Source: Areca catechu (taxonomy: Eukaryota; Streptophyta; Magnoliopsida; Arecales; Arecaceae). From it: a DNA stretch of 64,000 nucleotides. The DNA lies in the NCBI GenBank assembly GCA_021397845.1, contig CM038038.1, positions 58,646,748 through 58,710,747 on the forward strand, written 5' to 3'. Below, piece by piece: positions 45,401 through 58,091 of this stretch. Under the pieces are notes generated by a model that saw nothing but the letters and a program-made list of their open reading frames with translations, had not been told where the DNA came from and did not search any database. How positions within the stretch are numbered: position 1 is the first letter of the stretch; each line of letters begins with the position of its first letter. A program made the position numbers and the translations under genes.

Positions 45401-47984
45401 GTGAACCTATAAAAACCTAGCTTGGGTTTCTTTGGCGAGCCCGATTTCAAAAACCAAAGTGTAGAGGTTTGGATTGTGAGCCTGTAAAATAATCCGACTA
45501 TATTCCGATTTGGGGGATATAGTGAAAATCTCAAGTGATGAACTTGGGTAGTGGACGTAGGAGCTGGGTTGCTCCGAACCACTATAAATCTACTTTGTTT
45601 GTGTTGTGTTTGTTCTATCTTTTTGCTTATGCTTTCTTTCTCTGATTAACACAGCACCTAACCACTAATTGGAATTACTTGTGCACATACTTGCAAAAAT
45701 TTTGTAATTCCCAATTCACCCTCCCTCTTGGGACTAAGCCACCTGGGCAACACTTTCTGAATGGACATCTCCTTATATACCATGATTAAATGGTATAGCA
45801 GAAAGGAGGAATTATACCTTGTTAGATATGGTGTGGTCCATGATGAGCTTTAAAGATCTTCCTATTTTCTTCTAGAATATGCCCTAGAGATCGCTACCTA
45901 TATCCTTAATAAGGTTCCATCAAAATCAATTACTAGCACTTCATATGAATTATGGAAAGGAAAAAGGCCAAGTCTCAAATTTTTTAAGATTTGGGGTTTT
46001 CTTGCTTATATCAAAAATATTTTTGAACATAAGTTAAGTTCTAGGATTGATAAATATAGGTTCATAGATAATCCTCAAGAGGGTATTGGATATCTCTTTT
46101 ATCATCCTACTGAATAAAAGGTCTTTGTTAGTAGGCATGCCACTTTCTTGGAAAAAAGGAATTTATCCAAGGAGGTAGTGGGAGGATACTTGAACTTAGT
46201 GAAGTTCAAAACCAACAATCAATTCTTGAAGATATTCCATAAGAAACTTCTTAACCCTAAGTACATATTAATCAGGTATAATAACAACACACACCTCCTT
46301 TCTGTAGGTTAGAGAGAGTGCAGAGTGCACCTCTTAGATATGGCTTTATTATTGAAAATGATAATGAAGCTAATATTATTCAAGATGATGATCCTGTGAC
46401 CTTTATAGAAGCTATTGATAGCAAAGACTCTAATAAATGGCTTGAATCTATGAAATCTGAACTGGACTCTATATACTTCAATTAAGTTTAGAGATTGGTT
46501 GATTCACTTGAGGGAGTAAATCCAATAGGGTACAAATGGATCTTCAAGAAGAAGATTGGAGTAGATGGCTAGGTAGAAACCTACAAAGTTAGGCTAGTGG
46601 TAGAAGGTTTAAGACAATGACATGGAATTAACTATGATAAAATTCTTTTACCAATAGCTATGCTTAAGTCCATTCAGATTTTGCTCGCTATAGCTACATA
46701 TTATGATTATGAAACTAGCAAAGGATCTAAAGATTGCCTTTCTTAGTGGGAATCTTGAACAAGAAGTCTATATGTTCTAGCTAGAGGGGTTTGTCTTAAG
46801 TAGGAGATTGAACCAAGTATGCAAGCTTAAGAAATCTATTTATGGATTAAAGTAAGCTTTGAGACATTCACTTTGATGAAATAGTTAAAGAATTTGGTTT
46901 CATAAAAAATGTAGATGAACCATGTGTGTATAAGAAGACAAGTAGGAGTGCCATTATTTTCTTAATCTTGTATATTGATGATATACTTATCACTGAAAAT
47001 GATATCCCAATATTACAATCGATCAAAACTTGGCTATCTAAAAAATTTTTCATAAAAGATTTGGGAGAAGCATCCTATATACTAGGTATAAAGATCTACA
47101 GAAATAATCTAAGAGGATGCTTAGCTTATCCCAATCTAGGTACATTGACTTAGTATTGAAAAGATTTAATATGGAGGGGAGTAAAAGGGGTTACTTGCCT
47201 ATGAATCAAGGCATACATTTCTCAAAGAAGATGTCTCCTAAGAAACCTGAAGAGAGACAAAGGATGAGTAAGATTCTTTATACTTTGGCTATAGGATCAA
47301 TCATGTATACCATGTTATTACCTGGCCTAATATTGCTTATGCTTTAGGCATAGCAAGTAGATTTCAGGTTGATCTAGAAGATCATTGAAAAGTTATAAAA
47401 AAATATTCTTAAGTACCTTAAAAGGACTAAAGATATTTTTCTTATATATGGAGTATCAAATTTAAAACTAGAAGGCTATACTAACTCTAGTTTTTAATTA
47501 GATCAAGATGATAGTAAATCCATATCAAGATATGTATTTATTCTATATGGTGGTGTAGTAAGTTAAAAAAGTATCAAGTAGCAAATTGTAATTGACTCAG
47601 TTACTAGGATAGAGTATATTACTACTAGTGAAGCTGCTAAAGAAGTTGTTTGGATGAAGAGTTCATCTTGGAATTAGATATAGTTCCTACAATATAATAA
47701 CCAGTGTCACTATATTGTGACAACATTAGAGCTATTGCACAAGCTAAGGAACCAATGTCTTATCAAAAGTCCAAGCACATCTTAAGGTGCTTCCATCTCA
47801 TTTATGAAATCATTGAAAGACAAGATATGATTATAGAATGAGTAGATATAAAAAACAACATAGAAGATCCATTCACTAAGGCCCTTCCTCAATAATAGTT
47901 TGATTGCCATTTAGATTATATGAGAATTAAATACAAGGATGATTGGCTTTAGTTCGAGTGAGAGATTGAAAGAATAGTACCTTG
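42473..47984 (+). pseudogene. Copia A gag-pol, distal part, heavily degraded
   Basis: The sequence resumes in gag exactly where 14571 stopped and follows copia B domain by domain. Recognisable pieces are gag 42869-43072, a protease-proximal piece 43337-43528, integrase zinc-finger and core pieces at 43620-44150, integrase continuing at 45753, RT with LYIDDILITEND (46926-47153), further RT 47117-47347, and RNase H remnants to about 47950. A 41-bp tandem duplication (43735-43775 repeated at 43776-43816) adds a frameshift. Many stops are present. The integrase part is split by the solo LTR at 44153-45752. Confidence 0.85.
44153..45752 (+). repeat. Solo LTR of a SIRE-type copia element
   Basis: 1600 bp, TGTTGACCCTTAAAGTG to ACCTGGGCAACA, flanked by perfect CTTTC repeats (44148-44152 and 45753-45757). 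It resembles the SIRE-type LTR at 51036-52776: same start, AGCCGACT-rich U3, AACGGTCTACAA, and end CACCTGGGCAACA. A TATAAATA box is at 44987-44994. No internal sequence is present, so it is a recombination-derived solo LTR. Discounting it, the integrase frame of copia A continues directly. Confidence 0.9.
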
Positions 47985-50900
47985 TGAAAGAATTGTGTCC
48001 TAAAAGCCAATCTTTGTACGGGCATTTCTATAATCTTCCAACTCATGTATGATATTACTTATTAATAAAAGGTAATTGTTGATTCATCATACTACTGCAT
48101 CTTATCAAGATTATGATGAACCCCATAGGTTAGGGCAATGGAATTAGGGTTATGATAGAGATCATAATGGTGAGACCTAAGTTTCTATAAATCCTAATTT
48201 AAAATGTTCCTAGTTGTTGGATCATCAATTCGGGGATCGATGTTTCTAGAAAGACTAGCACACCTATGTATACTCGATAGAAAGGGTGGTTGGTCTCACA
48301 GCCACTTATGTAGGGATACTAATACAAGGATGTGGGTGCTCATTAGGGTATGAGTTCACTGAATCGATCCACCTTGAGAACATCTTATGAAGGTCTCACT
48401 ACTTGTCAAAAAATGGTTCTCATAGTGGAAGTTATGCAAGTGATCCTTAGACCTGAGTCACCATGGTTTCTTATATACATAAAGCCATGTTTTGGTTTAT
48501 ACTCATTCATGACAAAGAGTCATGTATGGGGTGTTCTCAGATATGGTGGGATATGTATAAAGGATGTGAATCGATCACTCCTAGTAAGAGGAGGACTTTT
48601 CCCATGTAATCTCTTCAGTTGTTGATTTAGGAAGTCTTTGATCAAAGTAGGATGAGATTAGAAAGGGTTTCTAATCTTTCATCAATTGAGTCTTCATTAT
48701 CAAATTGAGATTTGAAAGAATTAATTGCTAGGGTTTGATAATTCTCCATATCCATCACTTATTCGAGTTAAAGGTAGATCGAAGTATTAAATTACATGGT
48801 AACTTTTCACTGAAGGATATTTTGATAATTTCTACCAAATTTCTCATCTTCTGGATATGCATGACATGTTGCTAGATGTTAACCATGTCTTGTAGATCTT
48901 CATGAATCAAATTGGTTGGATTCATGAGTTAATTTGAAAGTTGGCTCAAATTGGCAACTTAGATCAACTCAATTTGACCTAATTAAGTCAATTGATTTTG
49001 ATCGGATCGAAATAGCTTAGACCTAGACCTATTACTACTAGATATAGAGCTCAAAGGGTCACACATGCTAGGGAATTGGCCAAGAAAGTGTCAATTAGAC
49101 TTTGGTTAGGGTGATTGGATCTTAATAGGCTAGCTAATTTGCATACTAGAATATGCATGCTAACCTAACTCCTAACCCAATTAGATTGGATCAGTTTACT
49201 TGCTATTTGGGCTAACCAATTTAAGTAGGACTTAGATTGGGCTTAGTCCTAATTGGGACAACATTTATCTATATTTATCTAAAATTTATTGAACATTATC
49301 CTTGGATTATAGAAGAGTCCAAAGGGGATTGGTGATGCGGGATAGAAAACCAAAACTAAATTACTGAAATTAATAACTAATTAATAGAGAAAAATTAGAA
49401 ACTAATTTTTTTATATTTTTTAGATTTTAAAGAAGACTTCAAAGGAGACGGCGAAGGAAACTAATTCAATTATCCGAACAAGTAAACCTATAAACAAATT
49501 AAGAAAAACAAGACCTGGTGGTTGAGAAACCACCGTAAACTAGGATCTATTCAACAAGTCAAAAATTATGAGATGAAAAAAAAGTCCAGTTGTACCAACA
49601 AAGATCGCTCTCTTGATGTAGATCTGGCAGTACTCTCAAGATCGTAGTGATAGGATTTCAAGATCTTGCTTCCGGGCTCCGATCTTCTGCACGATTCCGG
49701 TTCCGAGGCAAGAACACCTGATCTTGATTCCTGTTCACCTGTAACACTCAACAAAGAAAGAAACATGAATTAAAAGCAGTAATGGAAAGGAAAGAATGAA
49801 AGAAAGGAGGGTTTAGAAATATTGGATTTGGATTTCTTGATGGCTGAATAAATAGGGCCTCACACCCCGCGATGTTCCGTAGAACAAAGGAAGGGCCTCA
49901 TACCCTGTGATGCACATAGCAAAGAAACAAAATTTGACAGAATTTTGTTGTATATTGATGAATAATTGATTATAAAGGGAGGGTTGATGGGGTATTTATA
50001 GACCCATAACCAGTGTTGTAAGGGACACAAACACTAGTCTTATGCTCCCTTGGACTATAACTTCTAGAATCCTACTCTTGGGTGTCTTGGACTCTAGAGT
50101 CTGGATGATGTGGTTGTTGGTGGTGAGGGACTCCTCAGTCTGGATTGAAGAAGACTCAAGAGTTTTGGTGAAACTCTTGAGTTCAGGAGATTTAAGCAGC
50201 TTCCATCTTGATTGCTTGAAACTCTTAAAGTCGAAGACCATTGAACCTTCTCCCCTTAAGTGATTAAAACTCCTAGGACTCTTGCTTGAAGTGGGTAACA
50301 AGAAGAAGTGATTTTGGCATGGGAAATTGAGTGGGAGGGCGCCACCTTGGGGAGTACTTCTGCTTTACTCATCTCAAAAGGAGGGCGCCAATCTTGTCTT
50401 CATTTGGCCGACAAAAAATAATAAAACACATGGCATGTGGGATGCCAAATAAAAGTGACATGTCATGTGTTCTTGTCCCAAAGGAAATGTCCAAATGGTG
50501 TTGTCCTAATGACATGTGTTGATGTCCAAATTCTTGAAAAAAATGGTGCCAAGAAGAGGTTGTGACTTGGGCTATTGGGTCCCCTCTTGTAATACAGGAC
50601 TCAATGACTCAACTAATTACATGGACTCAGTGAATAACTAACCACATTATTTAACCAACTAATAACTAATTGAACCAACCATACTTAATTAGGCTTTCAA
50701 ATAAAAATCCAATTAAAGTTGGTAAAAAGGCCTAATTAAATTGGACCACTAAGATTCCAATTGGGTAAATAGGGTTTGACTCAATTAGGATTTTGACTCA
50801 ACTTGGTAAAAAAGGTTTTACACCAAAATAAATAAAACCCTAATTATAGTTGGTAAAAAGGGTTTACCCTAACTAAACCAAAATAACAGAATTTAAAATA

Positions 50901-51035
50901 AAATATTTACAAGGTAAATAGGGTTGGGTTCAGGATTTTACTCACAGGTGATCCACAGGGATATGAGTTCAACCTGTTGACTTCTTTTGGCCCTAGCGCC
51001 TGCACCAATTGGACTCTTGGCACTATATTGGCATG
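47985..51035 (+). repeat. Copia A 3' LTR, interrupted
   Basis: It begins TGAAAGAATTGTGTCC (or 18 bp earlier, where a near-duplicate TGAAAGAATAGTACC stands) and follows the 5' LTR, for example at ATGATGAACCCCATAGG. Continuity stops at 49333, where solo LTR E has inserted, resumes at 51013-51035 and stops again at the SIRE-type element. The remainder should lie beyond 64000. Confidence 0.7.
49334..51007 (-). repeat. Solo LTR E
   Basis: 1674 bp bounded by perfect ATTGG repeats (49329-49333 and 51008-51012). In plus view it runs TGATGCGGGATAG to CGCCTGCACCA; on the minus strand it starts TGGTGCAGGCGC and ends CATCA, much like solo LTR F (TGGTGCGGAGGC to CACATCA). A minus-strand TATAAATA is at 49993-50000. 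The modules CCTCACACCCCGCGATG and CCTCATACCCTGTGATG at about 49858-49915 recall those in the C LTRs. The open frames across it are not supported as genes. Confidence 0.75.
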
Positions 51036-52776
51036 TGTTGACCCCATAAGTGATTTTGATGATAACCAAATATTAGAGAATGTACATTTATTTCTAACAA
51101 CTCTTCAAGTATTTTACAAGTTTTTGTAGGATGAGTTAATTGTTCAAACTTAAACTCCTACACCTTTGTTTCTTGTTTGAGTTGTGTTGTAATTTATTTT
51201 TGTAAAGAAGAACCTAATGAAAAAGCTAAGAAAAAATCATGTAAAAAGGATTACTTCTATGTGTGTGTGCCTTAGAATTAATTTGAGTTGGTATGATTAA
51301 AAAGTTGTAAGAGTGTTGGTAAGAGTTTTTCTTTGAGTTCAATTATAAAAATCCTGAAGAAGATACTCGAGCCGACCTAGCATGTTGAAGAGCCGACTCT
51401 ACTTCATGGCACACAGCAAGGATTTTGGTATGCAACAATCCGAGCCGACTCGAAGGTACTCGAGCCGACTCTAGTGACTGAGTCGATTGAAATTTGTCTG
51501 AGCCGACTCCTCTAGAGTTTAGTTTTTGAACATTTCTGAGAACAGCCAGGCGAGCCGACCCAAACCAGAAAGAGTCTCTGCCAGACCTAATTTTAAAGAC
51601 TTGAGAAAGCGAGCTGACCTGAACTGCATCGAGTCGACTCTTTTAGAGTGATGATTTTAGAACCTGAGAAGAAGAGCCGGCCCAAGCTGAAAAGAGCCGA
51701 CTCCTTGAGTTCAAGTTTTTCAAAGATATAAGTTCGAGCCGACCTGAGCTATTAAGAGCCGACTCGTCCAGAGTGAAGTTTTGCGCCCTGAGACAAAGAG
51801 ATGACTACACTAAAGATGTGGTGACTTGACCTATCAACTCGAAAGATCCGAGCCAACTCGAAGGAATCCGAGCCAACTCGAACATTGCTTTCAGGTATCC
51901 AACAGCTAGTTCCAGAAATTATTTTTGAATGCCAAAAAGTGCTCCAACAGTCACAAACTACTTTCCAATGGTCTACAATGGCTAGAATTGCCTTGGAATG
52001 ATGGAAGACCTTATATTTGAAGGGTTTGAACTTCCTTGAAGCAATGAATTAAAAAGTTCTTCAAACTTTTGAGAGCTACATTGAATATCCCTCCTACCAA
52101 AAAAAAAAAGAGTACAAGAGCATTCAAACAAACCTTCAAGTCTTCACCAACTCTAATCTAAAGCTTGAAGCAATTTTGGAAGAAGCCACTGAAGCAATTA
52201 AAGCTCATTCAATGTCATTAAAGTGGACTTCTATCAAGCTGCATCGACAACTATCTGATAAATTGAGTTTGTTATTTATTGCTGCATTTACTTCAATTTT
52301 TTTTCTGAATTGTTGTTGGGTTATTGGTGAGACCGGTTGAAAAACCAAATAGGTTCTTGGTGAGCCTTGATAAAAACCAAGTGTTGGGTTCTTGGTGATC
52401 CTAGTAAAACCAAGTTAGGTTTCTTTGGTGAGCCTGTTCAAAACCAATGGGTGTTGGATTTTCTTTGGTGATCCCTCTAAAATCAAAGTGTAGAGATTTT
52501 GGATTATGATCCTGCAAAACAATCTGACTGTATTCGGGTATGAATATAGTGGAAATACCAAGTGGTATCTTGGATAGTGGATGTAGGAGCTAGGGTGCTC
52601 TGAACCACTATAAATTTTGTGTTTGTGTTGTGCTCACTTGACTCTATTTAGCTTCTGCAATTTAATACTTTGTCACAGCACCTACCACTTATAACGTATT
52701 TTTAATTGCACATTATCTACTTTAAATTTTTTAAATTTTCAATTCACCCCCCTCTTGGATAGCCACCTGGGCAACA
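51036..52776 (+). repeat. SIRE-type 5' LTR
   Basis: 1741 bp, TGTTGACCCCATAAGTG to CTGGGCAACA. The U3 part (51368-51764) holds nine copies of GCCGAC, mostly inside GAGCCGACTC or GAGCCGACC. Further on, GGTGAGCC-type phrases repeat (52320-52480). The TATA box of the solo LTR at 44987 is altered here (TTATATTTGAAGG near 52010). Confidence 0.88.
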
Positions 52777-52778
52777 AC

Positions 52779-52794
52779 TGGTATTAAAGCAGAG
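52779..52794 (+). other. SIRE-type primer-binding site
   Basis: TGGTATTAAAGCAGAG begins two bases after the LTR. It resembles the methionine-tRNA-complementary TGGTATCAGAGC with a few changes, as expected for this lineage. Confidence 0.75.
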
Positions 52795-52821
52795 TCTTTG
52801 AATACATAAGAGTAAAGATTG

Positions 52822-54720
52822 ATGGCTCATCTAATGAGTACATCCTTGGCGGAAGGCTAATCAACCAATAGACCTCCACTCTTCACTGGCACAAATTATG
52901 CATACTGGAAAGCTAGAATAAAAATTTATGTTCAAGAAGTTGATTTTCAGTTATGGAAGGTCATTCTAAAGGGTCCTTATATCCCCATGATTAAAATTGA
53001 TGGAGTGGACGTTCCAAAATCTGAAGAAGATTGGGATGAACATGACATGAAGATGGGTGAGTTAAATGCCATAGCAATGAATCTCTTATACTGTGCTTTG
53101 GATAGTATAAGTTTAATCAAATTTCTATTTGCTCATCGGCAAAAGAAGTTTAGGATAAACTCGAAGTGACCCATGAAGGAACTTCTCAAGTGAAGTCTTC
53201 TAAAATTAATCTTCTCGTGCATAGTTACGAATTATTCAAAATGGAACCTAATGAAATAATCTCTGTCATGTTTTCACGTTTCACTGATATTATTAATGGC
53301 TTAAAGAGTCTTGGCAGGATATATTCTAATGCATATCTTGTACAAAAAATTCTAAAATCTCTTCCAGACAAATGGGATCCGAAAGTGACAGCCATCTAGG
53401 AAGCAAAAGATTTGAACACCTTATTGTTGGATGAACTACTAGGATCTCTAATCACACATGAACTGACCTTGCAGCACCGAACTAAAGATGATCAAAAGAA
53501 AAAGAAATCTATTGCCTTCAAAGTTGCTATGGATTCTAGAAAGGATGAATAATCGGAAGAAGAATGCTCCTCTATTAAAAGCGACATAGAAGACGAAGAT
53601 GTTGCCATGGTCGTTAGAAAATTCAGAAGGTTCTTGGGAAGAAGAAAAGGAAGACATTTTAGAAAATTCTACAAGAACAAAGAATTCAGTAAGGAGAAGG
53701 ACAAGGAAAAAGAAAAAGAAAAAGAAGTGCCCATTTGCTATGAATGCAAATAGCCAGGGCACATCCGACCAGATTGTCCATTATTAAAAAAGGGTTTTAA
53801 GAAAAAGAAAAAGAAAGCTATAGTAGCGACATGGAGCGACAGCAAAGCATCCTCATCCACTGAAGAAGAAGAGACCATGAAATCTGCAAATTTATGTGTG
53901 ATGGTTCTTGAAAATGAGGTATCATCCCCTAAGACTCAAACTGAATTTATATATGATGAATTGAATTCTGCATTTCATGATTTACTTATTGAATTCAAGA
54001 AAGCTGGGGTTAAAATTAAATCCTTGAAGAAACAAAATGATGTTTTATTAAAAGACAAGGATGAGATTTTTGAAAAGAATAATATTTTGTAAAAAGAATT
54101 GAATATCTTTTCTGATAATGTTATTATTTAAAAAAATGAGAAAAATGCTTTGAATGAGACAAACAAATTTTTAGTTGCCGAAAATGTTGATTTGAAAAAG
54201 GAGGTTGAAAAGCTTAAGCCTTTTGTAGAAAAACTTACTTTGAGTTCTAACAAGCTTGAGCTAATTTTGAAAGCACAAAAAGATTCAAAAAGTAAAGCTG
54301 GAATTGGATTTAATGCTTTAAATGCCAAAGGAATTTCAGCAACAAAATTTGTATCTTCAAAAGCTTCAGCTTCAAGTGCTAAACTTCAAAAAATTTTTCC
54401 ATCGAAATCTATTTCAAATGGCTTGATGTTCCAAAAAATTCTATTCAAAAATCTTTGAAACCAAATAATTCTATTTCTGCATCTTTTAAAGCTTCAAAGC
54501 ATGCATCATTCAAAAATGATAAATTATTTATTATGCATGTCATATATTTGGACATAAATCTCGTTATTGTAATTCCTTGAAAAACTCCATAATTGGTGCA
54601 TTGAAATATAGAACCGTTTGGGTTCCAAAGGGAACCAATTTTACTAACCCGAAAGGACTCAAGTTAGCTTGGATACCTAAAATCACTCCTTGTCTATTTT
54701 GCAGGACTGTCTTGTAGCCC
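52822..54720 (+). pseudogene. SIRE-type gag, broken
   Basis: Translation from ATG 52822 gives MAHLMSTSLAEG, then a stop. A UBN2-type gag follows (RPPLFTGTNYAYWKARIKIY; 52987-53169; 53166-53399). The zinc knuckle CYECK*PGHIRPDC (about 53736-53780) has a TAG inside the CX2CX4HX4C motif. A Lys/Glu-rich coiled-coil-like region follows (53877-54458). Stops and at least one frameshift separate the pieces. Confidence 0.85.
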
Positions 54721-57700
54721 ATAAATTAAAGAAAAGATGGTATCTTGATAGCGGCTGTTCAAGGCATATGATGGGTGACAAAGATTAGTTCATCACCCTA
54801 CAAATGAAAGGAGGATTAGTTACTTTCCGAGATAATGGCAAGGAAAGAATAATCAGAATCGATAAGATTAAAATAACCCCCTGTACTTTTATTGAAGATG
54901 TGCTGCTAGTAGATAAATTGAAACATAATTTATTGAGCATTAGTCAATTATGTGATAAAGGCTTTAAGGTTATCTTTGAATCATCTATGTGTATAGTAAC
55001 TAACTCTCTTGACTCTAGCAACAAATTCATTAGTCATAGACTTGGAAACATCTATGTGGTAGATCTAAATAATCTAGCCATTATTAGTAGTTACAGTCTA
55101 GTGGCTATGAATGCTAAGACCAGGGAGTCATGTTTATTATGGTATAGACGATTAGGTCATGCTAGCATGCATACAATTGCCAAATTAATCTCAATGAATC
55201 TAGTTAAGGGTTTGCCATATTTTAAAGTTGATCTTGATTTTGTATGTGATGCTTGTCAATTAGGCAAACAATCTAGGGAGAGTTTTAAATTAAAAAATAT
55301 TATTTTAACAACTAGACCCCTTGAGCTACTTTACATGGACTTATTTGGACCAACTAGAACCACAAGCCTAGGAGGTATGAAATATGGCCTTGTGATTGTA
55401 GATGACTTTTCTAGATTCACATGGGTATTATTTATTGCACATAAGGATGAAACTTTTGATATATTTCAAAAATCTCATAAGAAAGTTTCGAATGAGAAAA
55501 ATCTTTCTGTTATCTCTATAAGAAGTGATCATGGAACTGAATTTCAAAATCAATTTTTTAATGAATATTGCACTAAGCACGGTATTGATCACAACTTCTC
55601 TACTCCTAGAACACCACAACAAAATGGTGTTGTATAGAGAAAGAATAGGACTTTGGAAGAAATGGCCCGAACCATGTTGTGTGAAGGTAATATTCCAAGG
55701 TACTTTTGGGCAGAAGCGGCGAACACTGCCTGTTACATATTAAACTGAGTTTTAATCAGACCAATTTCAAAGAAAACCCCCTATGAACTTTGGAATGGAA
55801 GAAAACCAAATATTAGCTATTTTCATGTTTTTGGGTGTAAATGCTTTGTGTTAAATAATGGCAAAGATAACCTAGGAAAGTTTGATGCAAAATCTGATAA
55901 TTCTATATTCCTTGGTTATTCCTTCATAGCAAAGTATATAGAGTGTTTAATAAGAGGACTCTTATTGTAGAAGAGTCAATTCATGTTATTTTTGATGAGG
56001 CTAACCACTCACCATCTAGAAAAGATAAGTGTGTAGATAATGATGCAAGTACACTACAAAAGGAAATGGAAGATCTAAGCATTCAAGACAAGCCAACAGA
56101 AGATGGAAATAAAGTGGTAAGCAAGGATCATATTGATTTACCAAAGGAATGGAGGTATGTAACTTCACATCATAAAGATTTAATTATTAGTGATCCTTCT
56201 CATGGTGTTAGGACTAGGTCAGCACATAGAGATGCACATGACTACCTAGCCTTTGTCTCACAAATTGAACCACATAGTCTAGAAAAAGCTAAAACTGATC
56301 ATAACTGGATGATGGCCATGTATGATGAATTAAACTAGTTTGAAGGAAATAATGTTTGGACACTAGTTAGTAGACCTACAGACCATCCAATCATAGGAAC
56401 CAAATGGGTCTATAGGAACCAACTAGATGAGAAGGTAAGATTATAAGAAATAAGGCAAGGTTGGTAGAAAAAGGGTATAATCAAGAGGAGGGCATTGATT
56501 TTGATGAAACATATGCTCCTGTAGCAAGACTATAAGCCATTAGACTACTTCTTGCATTTGCTTGCTACATGAACTTTAAACTCTTTCAAATGGATGTCAA
56601 AAGTACTTTTCTAAATGGATTTATTTCTGAACAAGTTTTTGTAGAACAGCCACCAGGTTTTGAAAATCATGCTTTTCCAAACCATGTGTTTAAACTCAAT
56701 AAAGCTTTATATGGTTTGAAACAAGCACCTAGGGCCTGGTATGATAGACTAAGCAAATTTTTACTTAAAAATAATTTCAAAAGAGGAAATGTTGATAAAA
56801 CTCTTTTTATTAAAAACAAAGAGAATGATATGTTAGTTGTACAAATTTACATTGATGACATTATATTTGGTGCAACTAATGAAAATCTTTGTAAAGAATT
56901 TGCTGAGTTGATGTAGGGTGAGTTTGAAATGAGCCTTATGGGTGAACTTAACTACTTCCTTGGATTACAAGTCAAACAAATGAAGGAAGGATTCTTTATA
57001 AGCCAAGCCAAGTACATCAAATAGATAATCAAGAGATTTGGCATGGAAATAAGCAAAGAGGCTAGCACACCCATGAGCACTACCTGCAGGCTAGACAAAG
57101 ATGAAAGTGGATCCAATATTGACCAAAAGCTATATAGAGGTATGATCGGATCCCTACTGTATCTTACAGCCAGTAGACTTGATATCTTGTACAGTGTATG
57201 TGTATGTGCTAGATTCAATGTAATCCTGAAGAAACACATATGCTTGCTGTTAAAAGAAGTTTCAAATATTTGAAAGGTACAAGTAATTTAGGTCTTTGGT
57301 ATTCTACAAGGTCATCTTTGAATTTAATTAGTTTTTCTGATGCTGACTATGCTGGCTGCAAAATTGATAGAAATAGCACTAGTGGTATATGCCAATTTCT
57401 AGGATTGAATTTAATTTCATGGCACTATAAGAAACAAAACTCCATAGCTTTGTCCACTGCTGAGGTAGAGTACGTTGTTGCTGGTAGTTGTTGTGCTCAG
57501 GTGTTATGGATTAAACAATAACTAGAAGACTTTGGTGTTACATAATTTAAAATTCCAATCAAATATGATAACACAAGTGCTATTAATTTGATAAAATATC
57601 CTATTCAGCATTCACGAACTAAGAACATTGAAATTAGGCACCATTTTATAAGAGATCATGTATTGAATAATGATATTATACTTGAATTCGTGCCAACTGA

Positions 57701-57791
57701 AAACCAGATTGCAGACATTTTTACCAAACCTTTAAATTTTGATAGATTTGCAATGATTAAAAGTGAACTAGGATTATGTGACCCACTCTAG
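54721..57791 (+). pseudogene. SIRE-type pol: protease, integrase, RT, RNase H
   Basis: The protease motif LDSGCSRHM is at about 54745. The integrase zinc finger spans 55138-55275 (RLGHAS, CDACQLGK). The core has YMDLFGP and RSDHGTEF; NGVV is followed by TAG (55635-55637) exactly where the catalytic Glu codon is expected. RT (56569-56916) has FQMDVK, LYGLKQAPRAWYDRL and the YIDD box (QIYIDDIIFG). RNase H follows at 57240-57521 (STAEVEY) and ends at 57791 after NQIADIFTKPL. Several further stops (for example 55747, 56914) and frameshifts make it non-functional. Confidence 0.92.
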
Positions 57792-58091
57792 AATCACTCC
57801 CATAATCTTAAGGACAAATTATCTAGGTGACCTCCTAATCCCAAACTTTATGTTAAATGAGCTTTGATTGAAATCCAAAAATTACTTGTGTGCTCCCTCT
57901 GCTCGAGCCGACTCGAGCATATGACCTATTGGTTGAGCTGGCTCAGATGTCGAGCCATCTCTTTTTAGTTCGAGCCGTAGGGTTTTTCTTTTTCATTTCT
58001 ATTCCTAAACCCTACTCTCCTTCCCTCCAAGAAACTTTCCAAATACTTCCTACTTCCAAAAATCACTTCAAAACTCAAGTGTAAGTTTGCA

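Larger units (their letters stand above)
11001..51035 (+). mobile_element. Copia A: old Ty1/copia element split by nested insertions
   Basis: The parts in order are the 5' LTR (11001-13373), leader and gag start (13374-14571), the foreign C array (14572-42467), the rest of gag-pol (42473-47984, carrying a solo LTR), and a 3' LTR (from 47985) broken by solo LTR E and a SIRE-type element. The coding sense runs across the big insert: the frame that ends at 14571 continues at 42473 once one GGTTG copy is discounted. The internal protein is that of copia B, so A and B are one family; A is far more degraded. Its 3' end lies outside the window. Confidence 0.85.

Noticed and set aside
50042..50301. 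Opposing ORFs of 73 and 101 residues
   Set aside because: They sit inside solo LTR E, low complexity, no domain.
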